This document shows positions 7,329-15,244 of a DNA stretch of 15,450 nt, in pieces. The notes beneath the pieces were generated by a model. It was not told the DNA's origin. It did not search any database and worked only from the letters and a program-made list of their open reading frames with translations. Source of the DNA: JBKJVQ01 sp046717125. GTDB taxonomy: Bacteria > Pseudomonadota > Alphaproteobacteria > Rhizobiales > Methyloligellaceae. The stretch's first letter is position 1. Every line of letters begins with the position of its first letter. The DNA lies in assembly GCA_046717125.1 (NCBI GenBank), contig JBKJVQ010000127.1, forward strand, positions 1 through 15,450. The letters run 5' to 3'. Both the position numbers and the translations under genes were made by a program.

Positions 7329-8320
7329 ATGACAATAATCCGTAAGCTGATCGCATTCCTCGCCATCCCAGCGGCGACATATCTCGCGCTCACTTCCGCC
7401 ATGGCCGAACCGGCCTTGCGGACGCAGATCATCGTCGCGGGACCGCTCGTCACGCTCGGCGATCTGTTCGAAGGTGCTGGTTCCGCCGCGTCGCAAGCCG
7501 TATTCCGCTCGCCGGACATCGGTACCGAAGGCTCGGTCGGCGCTCTGCGCGTCCAGGCCGCCGCGCGTCAGCACGGGATCGAATGGCACAACGCAGCGGG
7601 GATCGAGCAGGTCGCGGTCAAGCGGTCGAGCCGTCACATCACGCTCAAGCAGATCGAGGATGCAATCGCCACGGCCGCGGCCACGAAGCTCGGCGCCCAG
7701 CCCGCCGCGATCGAAATCAGGCTCGCGGCGGGAAGCAGGGACGTGCATCTCGATCCGAGCGTCAAGGAAGCGCTGGAAATCCTGCGCCTCGACCTGCAGC
7801 CGAGCGGAGGCTTCCGCGCCGCGCTCGGCCTGGCCGGCCGTGCGGATACTAAAGACATGGTCTATCCGGTCAGGCGATCGAGACGATCGAGATTGCGGCC
7901 CCGTCGCGCGCCATCGCGCGGGGCGAGGTGATGCTGGCAGCGGATGTCGCGATCGTCCGCCTGCCGAAATCGCGCAGTCTCGAGGGTGCGGTGCGCCGCC
8001 GCGAGGAGCTGGTCGGCATGGCCGCGAAACAGTCACTGGCGGCGGGCCGGCCGGTGCGCGAGGCCGATCTCGAAGGTCCGCGAATCGTCTCCAAGAACGC
8101 GATCGTCACCATCGTCTATCAGGCGCCCGGCCTCGTCGTGAGGGCGCAGGGCAAGACGCTGGGCGACGCCGCGCTGGGCGAGACCGTCACGGTTCTCAAC
8201 ACACAATCGAAACGCGTCCTGCAGGCAATCGTCGTTGCGCCGGGCGTGGTCTCGGTCGTGCCGGACAATCTTGGGCCGATCGCGCCGCAGGCCTCCATTT
8301 CTTCCAACTTCGTTAGATAG
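7329..8320 (+). pseudogene. flgA: Flagellar P-ring assembly chaperone FlgA, frameshifted
   Basis: FlgA is the periplasmic chaperone for FlgI P-ring assembly. The ATG at 7329 is preceded by GGAG, which overlaps the flgG stop. A signal peptide (residues 1-26, ending SAMA) leads the mature protein. The first frame is correct to KDMVYP (about residue 179); one base is missing at 7866-7868, where CC should probably be CCC. The next frame then reads GQAIETIEIAAPSRAIARGE and continues through an SAF-like domain (EELVGMAAKQSLAAGRPVRE) to TAG 8318-8320. The repaired length is about 330 residues. A fragment starting at ATG 7931 could in principle be made separately but would lack a signal peptide. Either a sequencing error or a true loss of function would explain this. 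Confidence 0.88.
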
Positions 8321-8332
8321 CGAGAGCGTCCC

Positions 8333-9082
8333 GTGAGAATGATCCTGACCCTGACCTGCGCCGCCGCCGCCGCGGGCCTTGCGCTATCCGGATGCAGCAG
8401 TCTCGACCGGCTCGCTTTTGTCGGTGAAAAGCCGCGGCTCGCCGGGATTTCGAACCCGGTGATCCAGCCCAACTATCAGCCGGTCTCCATGCCGATGCCC
8501 GCGCCCGATCCCGGCGTCTACAATGCCAATTCGCTGTGGCGCGCCGGCGCGCGCGCGTTCTTCAAGGACCAGCGCGTGGTGCGCGTCGGCGATATCGTGA
8601 CGGTGCTCGTCAACATCACCGACAAGGCCGAGATCGAAAACGCCACCAAGCGCAGCCGTGCCGGTGAAGACAACCTCGGCATCAACGGGTTTTTCGGTCT
8701 CGAAAAGAAGGCGCTGGAAGTGCTTCCCGATGGCACCGATCTCGGCGCGGCCGTGGCCTTGAGCTCAGGCGCGAAGTCGGACGGATCGGGCTCGATCGAG
8801 CGCGAGGAAAAGGTCACGACCAAGATCGCCGCGGTCGTGACTCAAGTTCTGCCGAACAACAATCTCGTTCTCGAAGGACGGCAGGAAATCCGCGTCAATT
8901 ACGAGGTCCGCGAAATGATCGTGCAGGGCGTGATCCGCCCCGAGGACATCACGTCGGAAAACACCATCCCGTTCGCCAAGATCGCCGAAGCGCGCGTGTC
9001 CTATGGCGGGCGCGGACAGATCAGCGACGTGCAGCAGCCGCGCTACGGGCAACAGGTGCTGGACGTGATCCTGCCGTTCTAG
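8333..9082 (+). CDS. flgH: Flagellar L-ring lipoprotein FlgH
   Basis: FlgH forms the L-ring bushing in the outer membrane. The 249-residue protein has a lipoprotein signal with the lipobox LSGC (Cys21). The FlgH core follows, including SLWRAGARAFFKDQRVVRVGD and VLVNITDKAEIEN, and it ends DVQQPRYGQQVLDVILPF, as the family does. GTG 8333 is chosen over ATG 8339 because GAGAG lies 6 bases before the GTG and 12 before the ATG. It lies 12 bases after flgA and is the last intact flagellar gene on this strand; cusA converges on it from 26 bases away. Confidence 0.96.
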   Translation: MRMILTLTCAAAAAGLALSGCSSLDRLAFVGEKPRLAGISNPVIQPNYQPVSMPMPAPDPGVYNANSLWRAGARAFFKDQRVVRVGDIVTVLVNITDKAEIENATKRSRAGEDNLGINGFFGLEKKALEVLPDGTDLGAAVALSSGAKSDGSGSIEREEKVTTKIAAVVTQVLPNNNLVLEGRQEIRVNYEVREMIVQGVIRPEDITSENTIPFAKIAEARVSYGGRGQISDVQQPRYGQQVLDVILPF

Positions 9083-9088
9083 CCGTCC

Positions 9089-9203
9089 AGGAGTTTGACC
9101 CGTGCGGGTTAGGCCGTTCCCTCCAACGCTACAGTACGGCGTTGAAACTCCAAACCCGACTGCTTCACCAGCGCATAGATCGCGGGGATCACGATCAGTG
9201 TGA
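9089..9203 (+). other. Orphan ribosome binding site and start codon after flgH
   Basis: AGGAG at 9089-9093 stands 8 bases before GTG 9102, the arrangement expected for a further gene of the flgH operon. The frame runs only 33 codons to TGA 9201, and all but its first codons lie over the 3' end of cusA on the other strand. I read it as the remnant start of a truncated flagellar-operon gene. Alternatively, the ACCC/GGGT inverted repeat at 9098-9109 may be a small hairpin between convergent genes. Confidence 0.3.
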
Positions 9204-12200
9204 GGAGCGTGGACGAGACCATGCCTCCGATCATCGGCACTGCGATCCGCTGCATGACTTCCGAGCCCGCGCCGGTGCTCCACAGGATCGGCAGGAGGCC
9301 CGCCATGATCGCGACCACTGTCATCATCTTCGGCCGCACACGCTCCACCGCGCCATGCATGATTGCGTCATAGAGATCGGCCCGGGAGAAGGCCCTGCCT
9401 TCCGCCTCGGCCTGCTCCTTCCAGCGGGTCAGCGCCTGATCGAGATAGATCAGCATGACGACGCCCGTCTCGGCCGCGACGCCCGCGAGCGCGATAAAGC
9501 CGACCGCGACCGCGACGCTCATGTTGAAGCCGAGCCACCACATGAACCAGAAGCCGCCGACCAGCGAGAATGGCAGCGACAGCATGACGATCAGCGTCTC
9601 CGTAATGCGGCGGAAGTTCAGATACAGCAGGAGGAATATAATGAGCAGCGTCAGCGGGACGACGATTTTCAGCCGCTCCTTTGCTCGCTCCAGATATTCG
9701 AACTGCCCGCTCCAGGCCGCGTAATAGCCGGGCGGAAAGTCGACTTGGCTGGCCACCGCCGCCCGCGCCTCGTCAACGTACCCGCCAATGTCGCGGTCGC
9801 GCACATCGACATAGATATAGACTGCAAGCTGAGCATTTTCGGTGCGGATCGTGGTGGGGCCCTGGCCGAGGCTGATCTTGGCGATTTCGCCGAGCGGCAC
9901 GGTGCCGCCGTCCTTCATCTGTACGCTGACATCGCGCGCGATCAGATCGGGGCTGGAGCGCAGATCGCGTGGATAACGGATGTTCACGGCATAGCGTTCG
10001 CGCCCCTCAACGGTGGTCGTGACCGTCTCGGCTCCGAGCGCCATCGAGATTGTGTCCTGTACGTCGCTCACCATCAGTCCGTAACGGGCAAGCTGCGCAC
10101 GGTCCGGTTCGATGGTGAGATAGGAGCCGCCGATCACGCGCTCAGCATAGGCGCTCGACGTACCCGGCACGGCCTTGACGACCTGTTCGATCTTCCGCGC
10201 CAGCGCTTCGATTTCCGCGAGGTCGCGGCCGAACACTTTGATGCCGATGGGGGTGCGGATGCCGGTCGCGAGCATGTCGATGCGCGCGCGAATCGGCATG
10301 GTCCATGAGTTGGACACGCCCGGGAACTGGAGCGACTTGTCCATTTCCGCGATCAGGATGTCCATCGTCAGCCCATCGCGCCATTCGGATTCCGGCTTGA
10401 GGTTGATAACCGTCTCGAACATTTCGGTCGGCGCGGGGTCGGTCGCGGTGGCGGCGCGTCCGGCCTTGCCCCAGACCGACTCGACTTCGGGAAACGCCTT
10501 GATGATCTTGTTCTGGCTCTGGAGCAGTTCGGCCGCCTTGGTGATCGAGAGGCCCGGCAGCGTGGTGGGCATGTAGAACAGCGTGCCCTCGTTCAGCGTC
10601 GGCATGAACTCCGTGCCGAGTTTCGAAGCCGGCCACCAGCTCGCCGCCAGCACGGCGAGCGCGACGACGATGGTCGCGACCTTGAAGCGCATGACGAGCG
10701 CGATCACCGGCCGATAGATCCAGATCAGGAAGCGGTTAAGCGGATTTTTCTTCTCCGGAACAATCCGTCCACGCACGAACAGCACCATCAGCGCTGGCAC
10801 GAGCGTAATCGACAGGAACGCCGCCCCCGCCATGGCGAAGGTCTTGGTAAAGGCGAGCGGACCGAACAGCCGCCCCTCCTGCCCCTCCAGCGTGAAGATC
10901 GGCAGGAAGGAGACAGTGATGATCAGCAGGCCGAAGAACAGTGACGGGCCGACCTCGCTCGCCGCCTCGATCAGGATGTCGATGCGGTTCTTGCCGGGCT
11001 CGGCGCGCTCCAGATGCTTATGGACGTTCTCGATCATGACGATGGCCGCATCGACCATCGCGCCGATGGCGATGGCGATGCCGCCCAGACTCATGATGTT
11101 CGACGACAGCCCCAGAATGCGCATGAAAATGAACGCGATCAGCACGCCGAGCGGCAACATGATGATCGCGACGAGCGCGCTGCGCACATGCATCAGGAAG
11201 ACGATGCAGACCAGCGCGACGATGACGCTTTCCTCGATCAGCGTCGTCCGCAGCGTCGCGATGGCGCGGTGGATGAGGTCGGAGCGGTCGTAGACCGGCT
11301 TGATCTTGACGCCTTCAGGCAACGAGGGTTCGATCTCCGCCAGCCGCTGCTTGACGTTGTCGATGACGTCGAGAGCGTTGCCGCCGAAGCGTTGGGTGGC
11401 GATGCCGCTGACAACCTCGCCTTCGCCGTCCATCTCCGTCAATCCGCGGCGTTCGTCGGGGCCGAGCTCGACGCGCGCGACGTCTTTGAGCAGCACAGGC
11501 ACGCCCGCGTCGGACTTGACCATCACCTGTTCGATGTCGCCGATGCCCTTGAAATAGCCCTTCCCGCGAACGATGAACTCCGTTTCGGACAGCTCGACCG
11601 TACGGCCGCCGACGTCCATGTTGCTGCCGCGCAGGGCGTCACGCACCGCCGACATGGAGATGCCGAGCGCGCGCAGGCGGCGCGGCTCGACGACGACGTT
11701 GTACTGTTTCACAAAGCCGCCGACGCTGGAGACTTCCGCGACGCCGTCGGCGGAGGCGAGCGCAAAGCGCAGGTCGAAATCCTGCAGCGTGCGCAGCTCG
11801 GCGAGGCTCTTCTGTCCGCCGGTGACGATGTATTGATAGACCCAGCCGACGCCGGTCGCGTCCGGCCCCAGCGTCGGGGCGACGCCGGCAGGAAGCTTGG
11901 CGCTGACCGCGTTGAGATTTTCGAGCACGCGCGAGCGCGCCCAGTAAATATCCGTTCCGTCCTCGAAAATCACGTAGACGAACGAGACGCCGAAAAACGA
12001 GAAGCCGCGCACTACCTTCGATTCCGGCACGGTCAGCATGGCGGTCGAGAGCGGATAGGTAACCTGGTCCTCGACGACCTGGGGTGCCTGGCCCGGATAT
12101 TCCGTAAACAGAATGACCTGCGTGTCGGAAAGGTCCGGGATCGCGTCGAGGGGCGTCTTGATAACGGAATAGACGCCCGCGAAGGTTAGGAACACCGCGC

Positions 12201-12255
12201 CAATCAGGACCAGCAGAAGATTGCGCGACGACCAAGCGATGATTGCGGCGATCAT
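9109..12255 (-). CDS. cusA: Cu(I)/Ag(I) efflux RND transporter CusA
   Basis: CusA is the inner-membrane, proton-driven pump of a tripartite heavy-metal exporter. The 1048 residues cover the full HME-RND fold, with two sets of transmembrane helices and two large periplasmic loops. Proton-relay Asp402 lies in GAMVDAAIVMIEN and aligns with E. coli CusA D405; Met388 and Met407 match the channel methionines M391 and M410. Met562, Met612 and Met661 are spaced 50 and 49 residues apart, exactly as the E. coli substrate triad M573/M623/M672, and lie in YMPTTLPG, TEMFETV and IDMLATG. This supports copper/silver rather than Co/Zn/Cd specificity. Its ATG overlaps the cusB stop by 4 bases. No outer-membrane partner gene is present. 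Confidence 0.95.
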   Translation of the reverse strand: MIAAIIAWSSRNLLLVLIGAVFLTFAGVYSVIKTPLDAIPDLSDTQVILFTEYPGQAPQVVEDQVTYPLSTAMLTVPESKVVRGFSFFGVSFVYVIFEDGTDIYWARSRVLENLNAVSAKLPAGVAPTLGPDATGVGWVYQYIVTGGQKSLAELRTLQDFDLRFALASADGVAEVSSVGGFVKQYNVVVEPRRLRALGISMSAVRDALRGSNMDVGGRTVELSETEFIVRGKGYFKGIGDIEQVMVKSDAGVPVLLKDVARVELGPDERRGLTEMDGEGEVVSGIATQRFGGNALDVIDNVKQRLAEIEPSLPEGVKIKPVYDRSDLIHRAIATLRTTLIEESVIVALVCIVFLMHVRSALVAIIMLPLGVLIAFIFMRILGLSSNIMSLGGIAIAIGAMVDAAIVMIENVHKHLERAEPGKNRIDILIEAASEVGPSLFFGLLIITVSFLPIFTLEGQEGRLFGPLAFTKTFAMAGAAFLSITLVPALMVLFVRGRIVPEKKNPLNRFLIWIYRPVIALVMRFKVATIVVALAVLAASWWPASKLGTEFMPTLNEGTLFYMPTTLPGLSITKAAELLQSQNKIIKAFPEVESVWGKAGRAATATDPAPTEMFETVINLKPESEWRDGLTMDILIAEMDKSLQFPGVSNSWTMPIRARIDMLATGIRTPIGIKVFGRDLAEIEALARKIEQVVKAVPGTSSAYAERVIGGSYLTIEPDRAQLARYGLMVSDVQDTISMALGAETVTTTVEGRERYAVNIRYPRDLRSSPDLIARDVSVQMKDGGTVPLGEIAKISLGQGPTTIRTENAQLAVYIYVDVRDRDIGGYVDEARAAVASQVDFPPGYYAAWSGQFEYLERAKERLKIVVPLTLLIIFLLLYLNFRRITETLIVMLSLPFSLVGGFWFMWWLGFNMSVAVAVGFIALAGVAAETGVVMLIYLDQALTRWKEQAEAEGRAFSRADLYDAIMHGAVERVRPKMMTVVAIMAGLLPILWSTGAGSEVMQRIAVPMIGGMVSSTLLTLIVIPAIYALVKQSGLEFQRRTVALEGTA

Positions 12256-13553
12256 GGCTTTTGCTCCGGCGCGTTGAACTGCGAGAGCGCGGCCTTAAGG
12301 TTGCTTTCGGCGTCGATCAGGAAGGTAGCGGCGGTCACGACCTCCTCGCCCTCGGTGACGCCTTCGGTGATCTCAACATGGCCGTCGCCGCGCCGCCCGA
12401 CGCTCACGGCGCGAGGCTCGAAGCGCCCCTCTCCCCTGGCCACGAGCACCACTTGGCGCTTGCCGCTGTCGATGAGCGCGCTTTCGGGCACTGCGAGGAC
12501 AGGCTCGTTGTCCCGCGCGTTCTTTATCGCCACGTCGGCATACATGTCGGCGCGTAAGGCCCCGTCCGGATTGTCCAGTTCAATGCGCACCCGCGCGGTG
12601 CGCGTCTCGGGCTTGAGATCGGGATAGATGAAGGCGATCTTGCCGAGGCGCGGCGCGTCCGAAAACGCGCGGAAGGTGATTTCGGCATCGTCGCCGACCT
12701 GCACATTGGCAAGATCGTGCTCCGGCACGTTGGCGATCACCCAGACGGTCGAAAGGTCGGCAATGCGGTAAAGCTCGTCGCCGGGCATGACGCGCTGGCC
12801 TTCGACCACCTTCTTCTCAAGCACAACGCCTGCAAGCGGCGATTGCCAGTCGATGGTGCGAATGTTCTCGCCCTTTTCGACGACCGCGCGGACAAAACTC
12901 TCATCGACACCTAGGTTGCGAAGCTTTTGCGACGCGCCATCGACGAGTCGCTGGCGCGCCGGGCCTGTTGCGCCGCGCTCGCGGGCGACCAGCAGCACGT
13001 CGACCTGCGCCTGCTGCAGGGCGGGCATATACACACGAAACAGCTTCTGGCCCTTCTCGACCGAGGCCCCGGTCCTGTCGACGAACAGCTCCTCGATGAA
13101 GCCCTCCGCGCGCAGCGAGACGACCTTGACCCGCCCCTCATCCACCTGGACCGCGCCGGGAACGATCACGGGACGGGTGATGGCACGCCGTGCGACCGGC
13201 GCGGTGCGCACGCCGCTCCGCTGTATCCGCTCGGTGCTGATAGTGACGGTCCCGCTCTCGTCGGCGGCCTCGCCCTCGTAGACGGGGATATAATCCATCC
13301 CCATCGAATCCTTCTTCGGCTCCTGCGACGTTTCCGGCAGGCCCATCGGGTGGCGGTAATAGAGAATTTCGCGGCCGCCTTCCCCTGCCGCCTTATCCGG
13401 CCCGGCGTGAACATCGGTAGCCTGACCGGCGGGCAGCATGTCACGCGCCCAACTCATCAGAGGTTCGGCCCGCTCGATGTCGATTGAGGAGGCGGCGAGC
13501 ACCCCGCCGCCGAGCCCGAGGCCGAACAGGATTGCGGATCGCAGGAAGCGCAT
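12252..13553 (-). CDS. cusB: Cu/Ag efflux periplasmic adaptor CusB
   Basis: CusB is the membrane-fusion protein that links the CusA pump to an outer-membrane channel and passes metal to it. The 433 residues begin with an N-terminal anchor (2-21). A heavy-metal-binding domain follows at about 62-93 (YYRHPMGLP then KKDSMGMDYIPVY), offering His and Met but no Cys. Next come beta-barrel, lipoyl and alpha-hairpin regions (AEGFIEELFVDRTGASVEKGQ; SPLAGVVLEKKVVEGQRVMPGD; STVWVIANVPEHDLANVQVG) and a membrane-proximal domain. AGGAGG lies 9 bases before the ATG. It shares ATGA with cusA, so translation is coupled. Confidence 0.93.
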   Translation of the reverse strand: MRFLRSAILFGLGLGGGVLAASSIDIERAEPLMSWARDMLPAGQATDVHAGPDKAAGEGGREILYYRHPMGLPETSQEPKKDSMGMDYIPVYEGEAADESGTVTISTERIQRSGVRTAPVARRAITRPVIVPGAVQVDEGRVKVVSLRAEGFIEELFVDRTGASVEKGQKLFRVYMPALQQAQVDVLLVARERGATGPARQRLVDGASQKLRNLGVDESFVRAVVEKGENIRTIDWQSPLAGVVLEKKVVEGQRVMPGDELYRIADLSTVWVIANVPEHDLANVQVGDDAEITFRAFSDAPRLGKIAFIYPDLKPETRTARVRIELDNPDGALRADMYADVAIKNARDNEPVLAVPESALIDSGKRQVVLVARGEGRFEPRAVSVGRRGDGHVEITEGVTEGEEVVTAATFLIDAESNLKAALSQFNAPEQKP

Positions 13554-13556
13554 TGC

Positions 13557-13664
13557 TCAGGTCCTCCTGCGGATAGCATCGCCGGGCGAAAGTGAAAGGC
13601 GAACGCAAGGCAGGGGGGCGTGCGGCGCGACGGACGGCGCGTGCAGCGAACGGAAGGCGGACAT
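13557..13664 (-). CDS. Possible 35-residue leader peptide upstream of cusB
   Basis: The frame opens with ATG at 13664, has GGAG 8 bases upstream and ends TGA at 13557, 3 bases before the cusB ATG, with the cusB ribosome binding site inside its 3' end. The peptide starts MSAFRSLHAPSVAPHAPLPC and has two His, one Cys and an Arg-rich tail (IRRRT). The position would suit a translated leader coupled to cusB. Only the start, Shine-Dalgarno and spacing support it; in high-GC DNA such frames arise by chance. Confidence 0.3.
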   Translation of the reverse strand: MSAFRSLHAPSVAPHAPLPCVRLSLSPGDAIRRRT

Positions 13665-13723
13665 CTCGACTCTCCAGGCAAGCTCGAAGCTGCGCGGAAC
13701 ACAGCGCACGGAATCCGGCGGCG

Positions 13724-13736
13724 CGGGCGAAGCCCG
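13724..13736. other. Small GC hairpin between the Cys/His-rich gene and cusB
   Basis: CGGGC-GAA-GCCCG is a perfect 5-base stem with a 3-base loop. It lies 26 bases past the stop of the upstream gene. No T-run follows on the minus strand, so it is not a typical terminator. It might mark RNA processing or attenuation in the 209-base gap before cusB, which otherwise holds only the possible leader frame. Confidence 0.25.
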
Positions 13737-13762
13737 GGCCAGCCCGGCTCAGAACAGCGAGC

Positions 13763-14104
13763 TCAGATGCGTGGAGGTCGGAACAGCGGGCTTGTAAGGC
13801 CGCTGACGGCCTGTTCGGGAGGCCGCGAAATGGCGGAATTTTCCGTAACGAAAGAAACGGCGGGCATCGTCGGTACGGTCGCCATAAACCCGAAGCATTT
13901 CAGCACGCAGGCAGCCATGAATGCGCAATCGACCATATCGCGCGGGCAATGGCCGGTATTGTCAGGGCAGCAATCGTGCATCGGGTCGTGCACCGCCGAG
14001 CTAACGGGGTGCAGCGCATCCGCTGCGGCAAACTGAACCGCCATCGGAGAGAAGGCGACAGCGACCGCAAGGCAGACGGACAGGATGACCTTAAAGCGCC
14101 TCAT
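13763..14104 (-). CDS. Small secreted Cys/His/Met-rich protein upstream of cusBA, probable metal binder
   Basis: I do not recognise the family. From ATG 14104 the product is 113 residues; the open frame continues to a TTG at 14149, but the signal peptide begins at the ATG (MRRFKVILSVCLAVAVAF) and probably ends near residue 28-30. The mature region packs potential metal ligands into residues 39-74: H39, M42, H43, C45, C46, H52, C53, M57, C60, M63, C66, C70, M74, including MHDCC, GHC and CVLKC. A hydrophobic stretch (57-80) may associate with the membrane. The Pro-rich tail lacks such residues. Its place as first gene before cusBA suggests a periplasmic copper or silver chaperone or sensor, comparable in position to CusF or CopL but without visible similarity to CusF. 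DUF2946-like proteins are another possibility. Confidence 0.65.
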   Translation of the reverse strand: MRRFKVILSVCLAVAVAFSPMAVQFAAADALHPVSSAVHDPMHDCCPDNTGHCPRDMVDCAFMAACVLKCFGFMATVPTMPAVSFVTENSAISRPPEQAVSGLTSPLFRPPRI

Positions 14105-14173
14105 GCTGAGGTAATTGCTCCTCTCAATGAGAGCGTGCGTCAAGCTCAATCACAATCCTCTCGCTGCCGCATG

Positions 14174-14203
14174 ATTATGCCGTCAACTTGTCACCTTGGT
14201 CAC
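14174..14203 (-). promoter_or_regulatory. Weak promoter candidate for the Cys/His-rich gene and cusBA
   Basis: On the minus strand, GTGACC and CATAAT are separated by 18 bases, with a predicted start near 14167, about 63 bases before ATG 14104. The region contains a direct repeat GGTGAC-CAA-GGTGAC followed by GTTGAC, which could bind a regulator. No palindrome typical of CueR or CusR was found. The call is tentative. Confidence 0.25.
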
Positions 14204-14321
14204 CCAACCGAGCAGTCGCGCAGGTCAATCCAGGCTCTCACGGCGCCGTCGCCTTCGGCCTACACGCCGTTACCGCTACTCCAAGACAAACAATTGCGGG
14301 GGAAGCGCTCCTGTCCCATAT

Positions 14322-14534
14322 GTGACGGGCCGGAATGAGCCCGGCGGGAAATGCGGCAGTCCGTTGGAATCTCCCTGCGTGAACATCTGCGTGATCGACG
14401 AGCCGACCGGCCTCTGCTCGGGCTGCGGCCGCACACGCCATGAGATTGCGCTCTGGACGCGCCTGACCGACGCGGAGCGGCGCGCCATCATGGACGCCCT
14501 GCCGGCGCGGCTGCGCACCGAAACGGAGCGCTGA
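14322..14534 (+). CDS. DUF1289 family Cys-rich small protein
   Basis: The 70-residue product carries the DUF1289 signature: SPCVNICVIDEPTGLCSGCGRT, written here as SPCVNIC, then GLCSGCGRT, then EIALWTRLTDAERRAIM. The four conserved Cys probably bind a metal such as zinc or iron. The function is not established. GTG 14322 gives a family-typical length; the frame extends upstream to 14196, but that part is Arg-rich and unlike the family. No good Shine-Dalgarno precedes the GTG, so the start is uncertain (TTG just before ESPC is possible). The next gene begins 2 bases after its stop, and this pairing with a retropepsin-like protease is common in alphaproteobacteria as I recall it. Confidence 0.8.
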   Translation: MTGRNEPGGKCGSPLESPCVNICVIDEPTGLCSGCGRTRHEIALWTRLTDAERRAIMDALPARLRTETER

Positions 14535-14536
14535 CG

Positions 14537-15235
14537 ATGGGCGGTTTTGTCGCCATGGGCATTCTCGCCATCGCTGCCGGGCTACTCCTGATGCGCGGCG
14601 ATTCCGGCACGGTCGCAGGCTTCGACGCGGACAGTTTCGGATTCCTCGCGATGGGCCTTGCGCTGCTCGTGTTCCTCGGATCGGGGCTGTTCTCTGGTTA
14701 TCAGGGCCGCGCATCAGCTGCGATCAAGGACGGTCTCTCCTGGATCTTCATCGCTCTCGTTCTCGTCGTCGGCTACACCTACCGCGAAGACCTCTGGCGC
14801 GTCGCCGAGCGCGTCGGCGGAGAGCTCGTGCCCTCGACCGCCGTCGAGATGGAGCTTACGGGCGACAACGAGGTCCGGATCCGCCGGCACATCGGCGGTC
14901 ACTTCCTGGCCGATGCGAACGTGAACGGAACCGAGATCCGCATGATCGTGGATACGGGCGCCTCCACGGTCGTGCTGACTCCCGGCGACGCGAAGACGGC
15001 GGGGGTCGACCTTGCCTCCCTCCGCTACGTCATCCCGGTCCAGACCGCCAATGGCATGGCGATGGCCGCGCGCACGCGTCTCCAATCTGTCGCCATCGGA
15101 CCGTTGCGGCTGACCAATGTCGTGGCTCTGGTCGCGCGCGACGGCGCATTGCGCGGGAGCCTGCTCGGCATGAGCTATCTCAGCCGGCTCCGTTCGTACG
15201 AATTTTCCGGCGCGACGCTGACCTTGCGCGGGTAG
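14537..15235 (+). CDS. Membrane-anchored retropepsin-like aspartic protease (TIGR02281 type)
   Basis: The 232-residue protein has three transmembrane helices (about 5-20, 34-53 and 67-82) and then a single retropepsin-like domain from about 115. The catalytic motif is DTGAS at residues 139-143 (in RMIVDTGASTVVLT), and the family-typical LLGMSYLSRL lies near the C-terminus. One active-site motif per chain implies a homodimer. The domain is probably periplasmic. GGAG lies 8 bases before the ATG, inside the end of the DUF1289 gene, so the two are co-transcribed. Substrates are unknown. The gene is intact and is the last one before the mobile-element boundary. Confidence 0.88.
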   Translation: MGGFVAMGILAIAAGLLLMRGDSGTVAGFDADSFGFLAMGLALLVFLGSGLFSGYQGRASAAIKDGLSWIFIALVLVVGYTYREDLWRVAERVGGELVPSTAVEMELTGDNEVRIRRHIGGHFLADANVNGTEIRMIVDTGASTVVLTPGDAKTAGVDLASLRYVIPVQTANGMAMAARTRLQSVAIGPLRLTNVVALVARDGALRGSLLGMSYLSRLRSYEFSGATLTLRG

Positions 15236-15244
15236 TGGTCAAGT

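Noticed and set aside
11014..12189. 391-codon open frame on the plus strand opposite cusA, and similar frames at 9142-10308
   Set aside because: These are complement shadows of the strongly conserved CusA sequence.
13457..13702. 81-codon minus-strand frame overlapping the start of cusB
   Set aside because: It lies out of frame across the cusB signal region, has a Ser/Pro/Arg-rich product and lacks a ribosome binding site; the shorter 13557-13664 frame has better start signals.
14174..14203. CueR/MerR-type operator before the Cys/His-rich gene
   Set aside because: There is no dyad in the spacer and the spacing is 18 bases with poor -35 and -10 matches, so only a weak promoter is claimed.
14196..14321. 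N-terminal extension of the DUF1289 protein
   Set aside because: It is Arg/Ser-rich, unlike the family, and overlaps the control region of the divergent Cys/His-rich gene.
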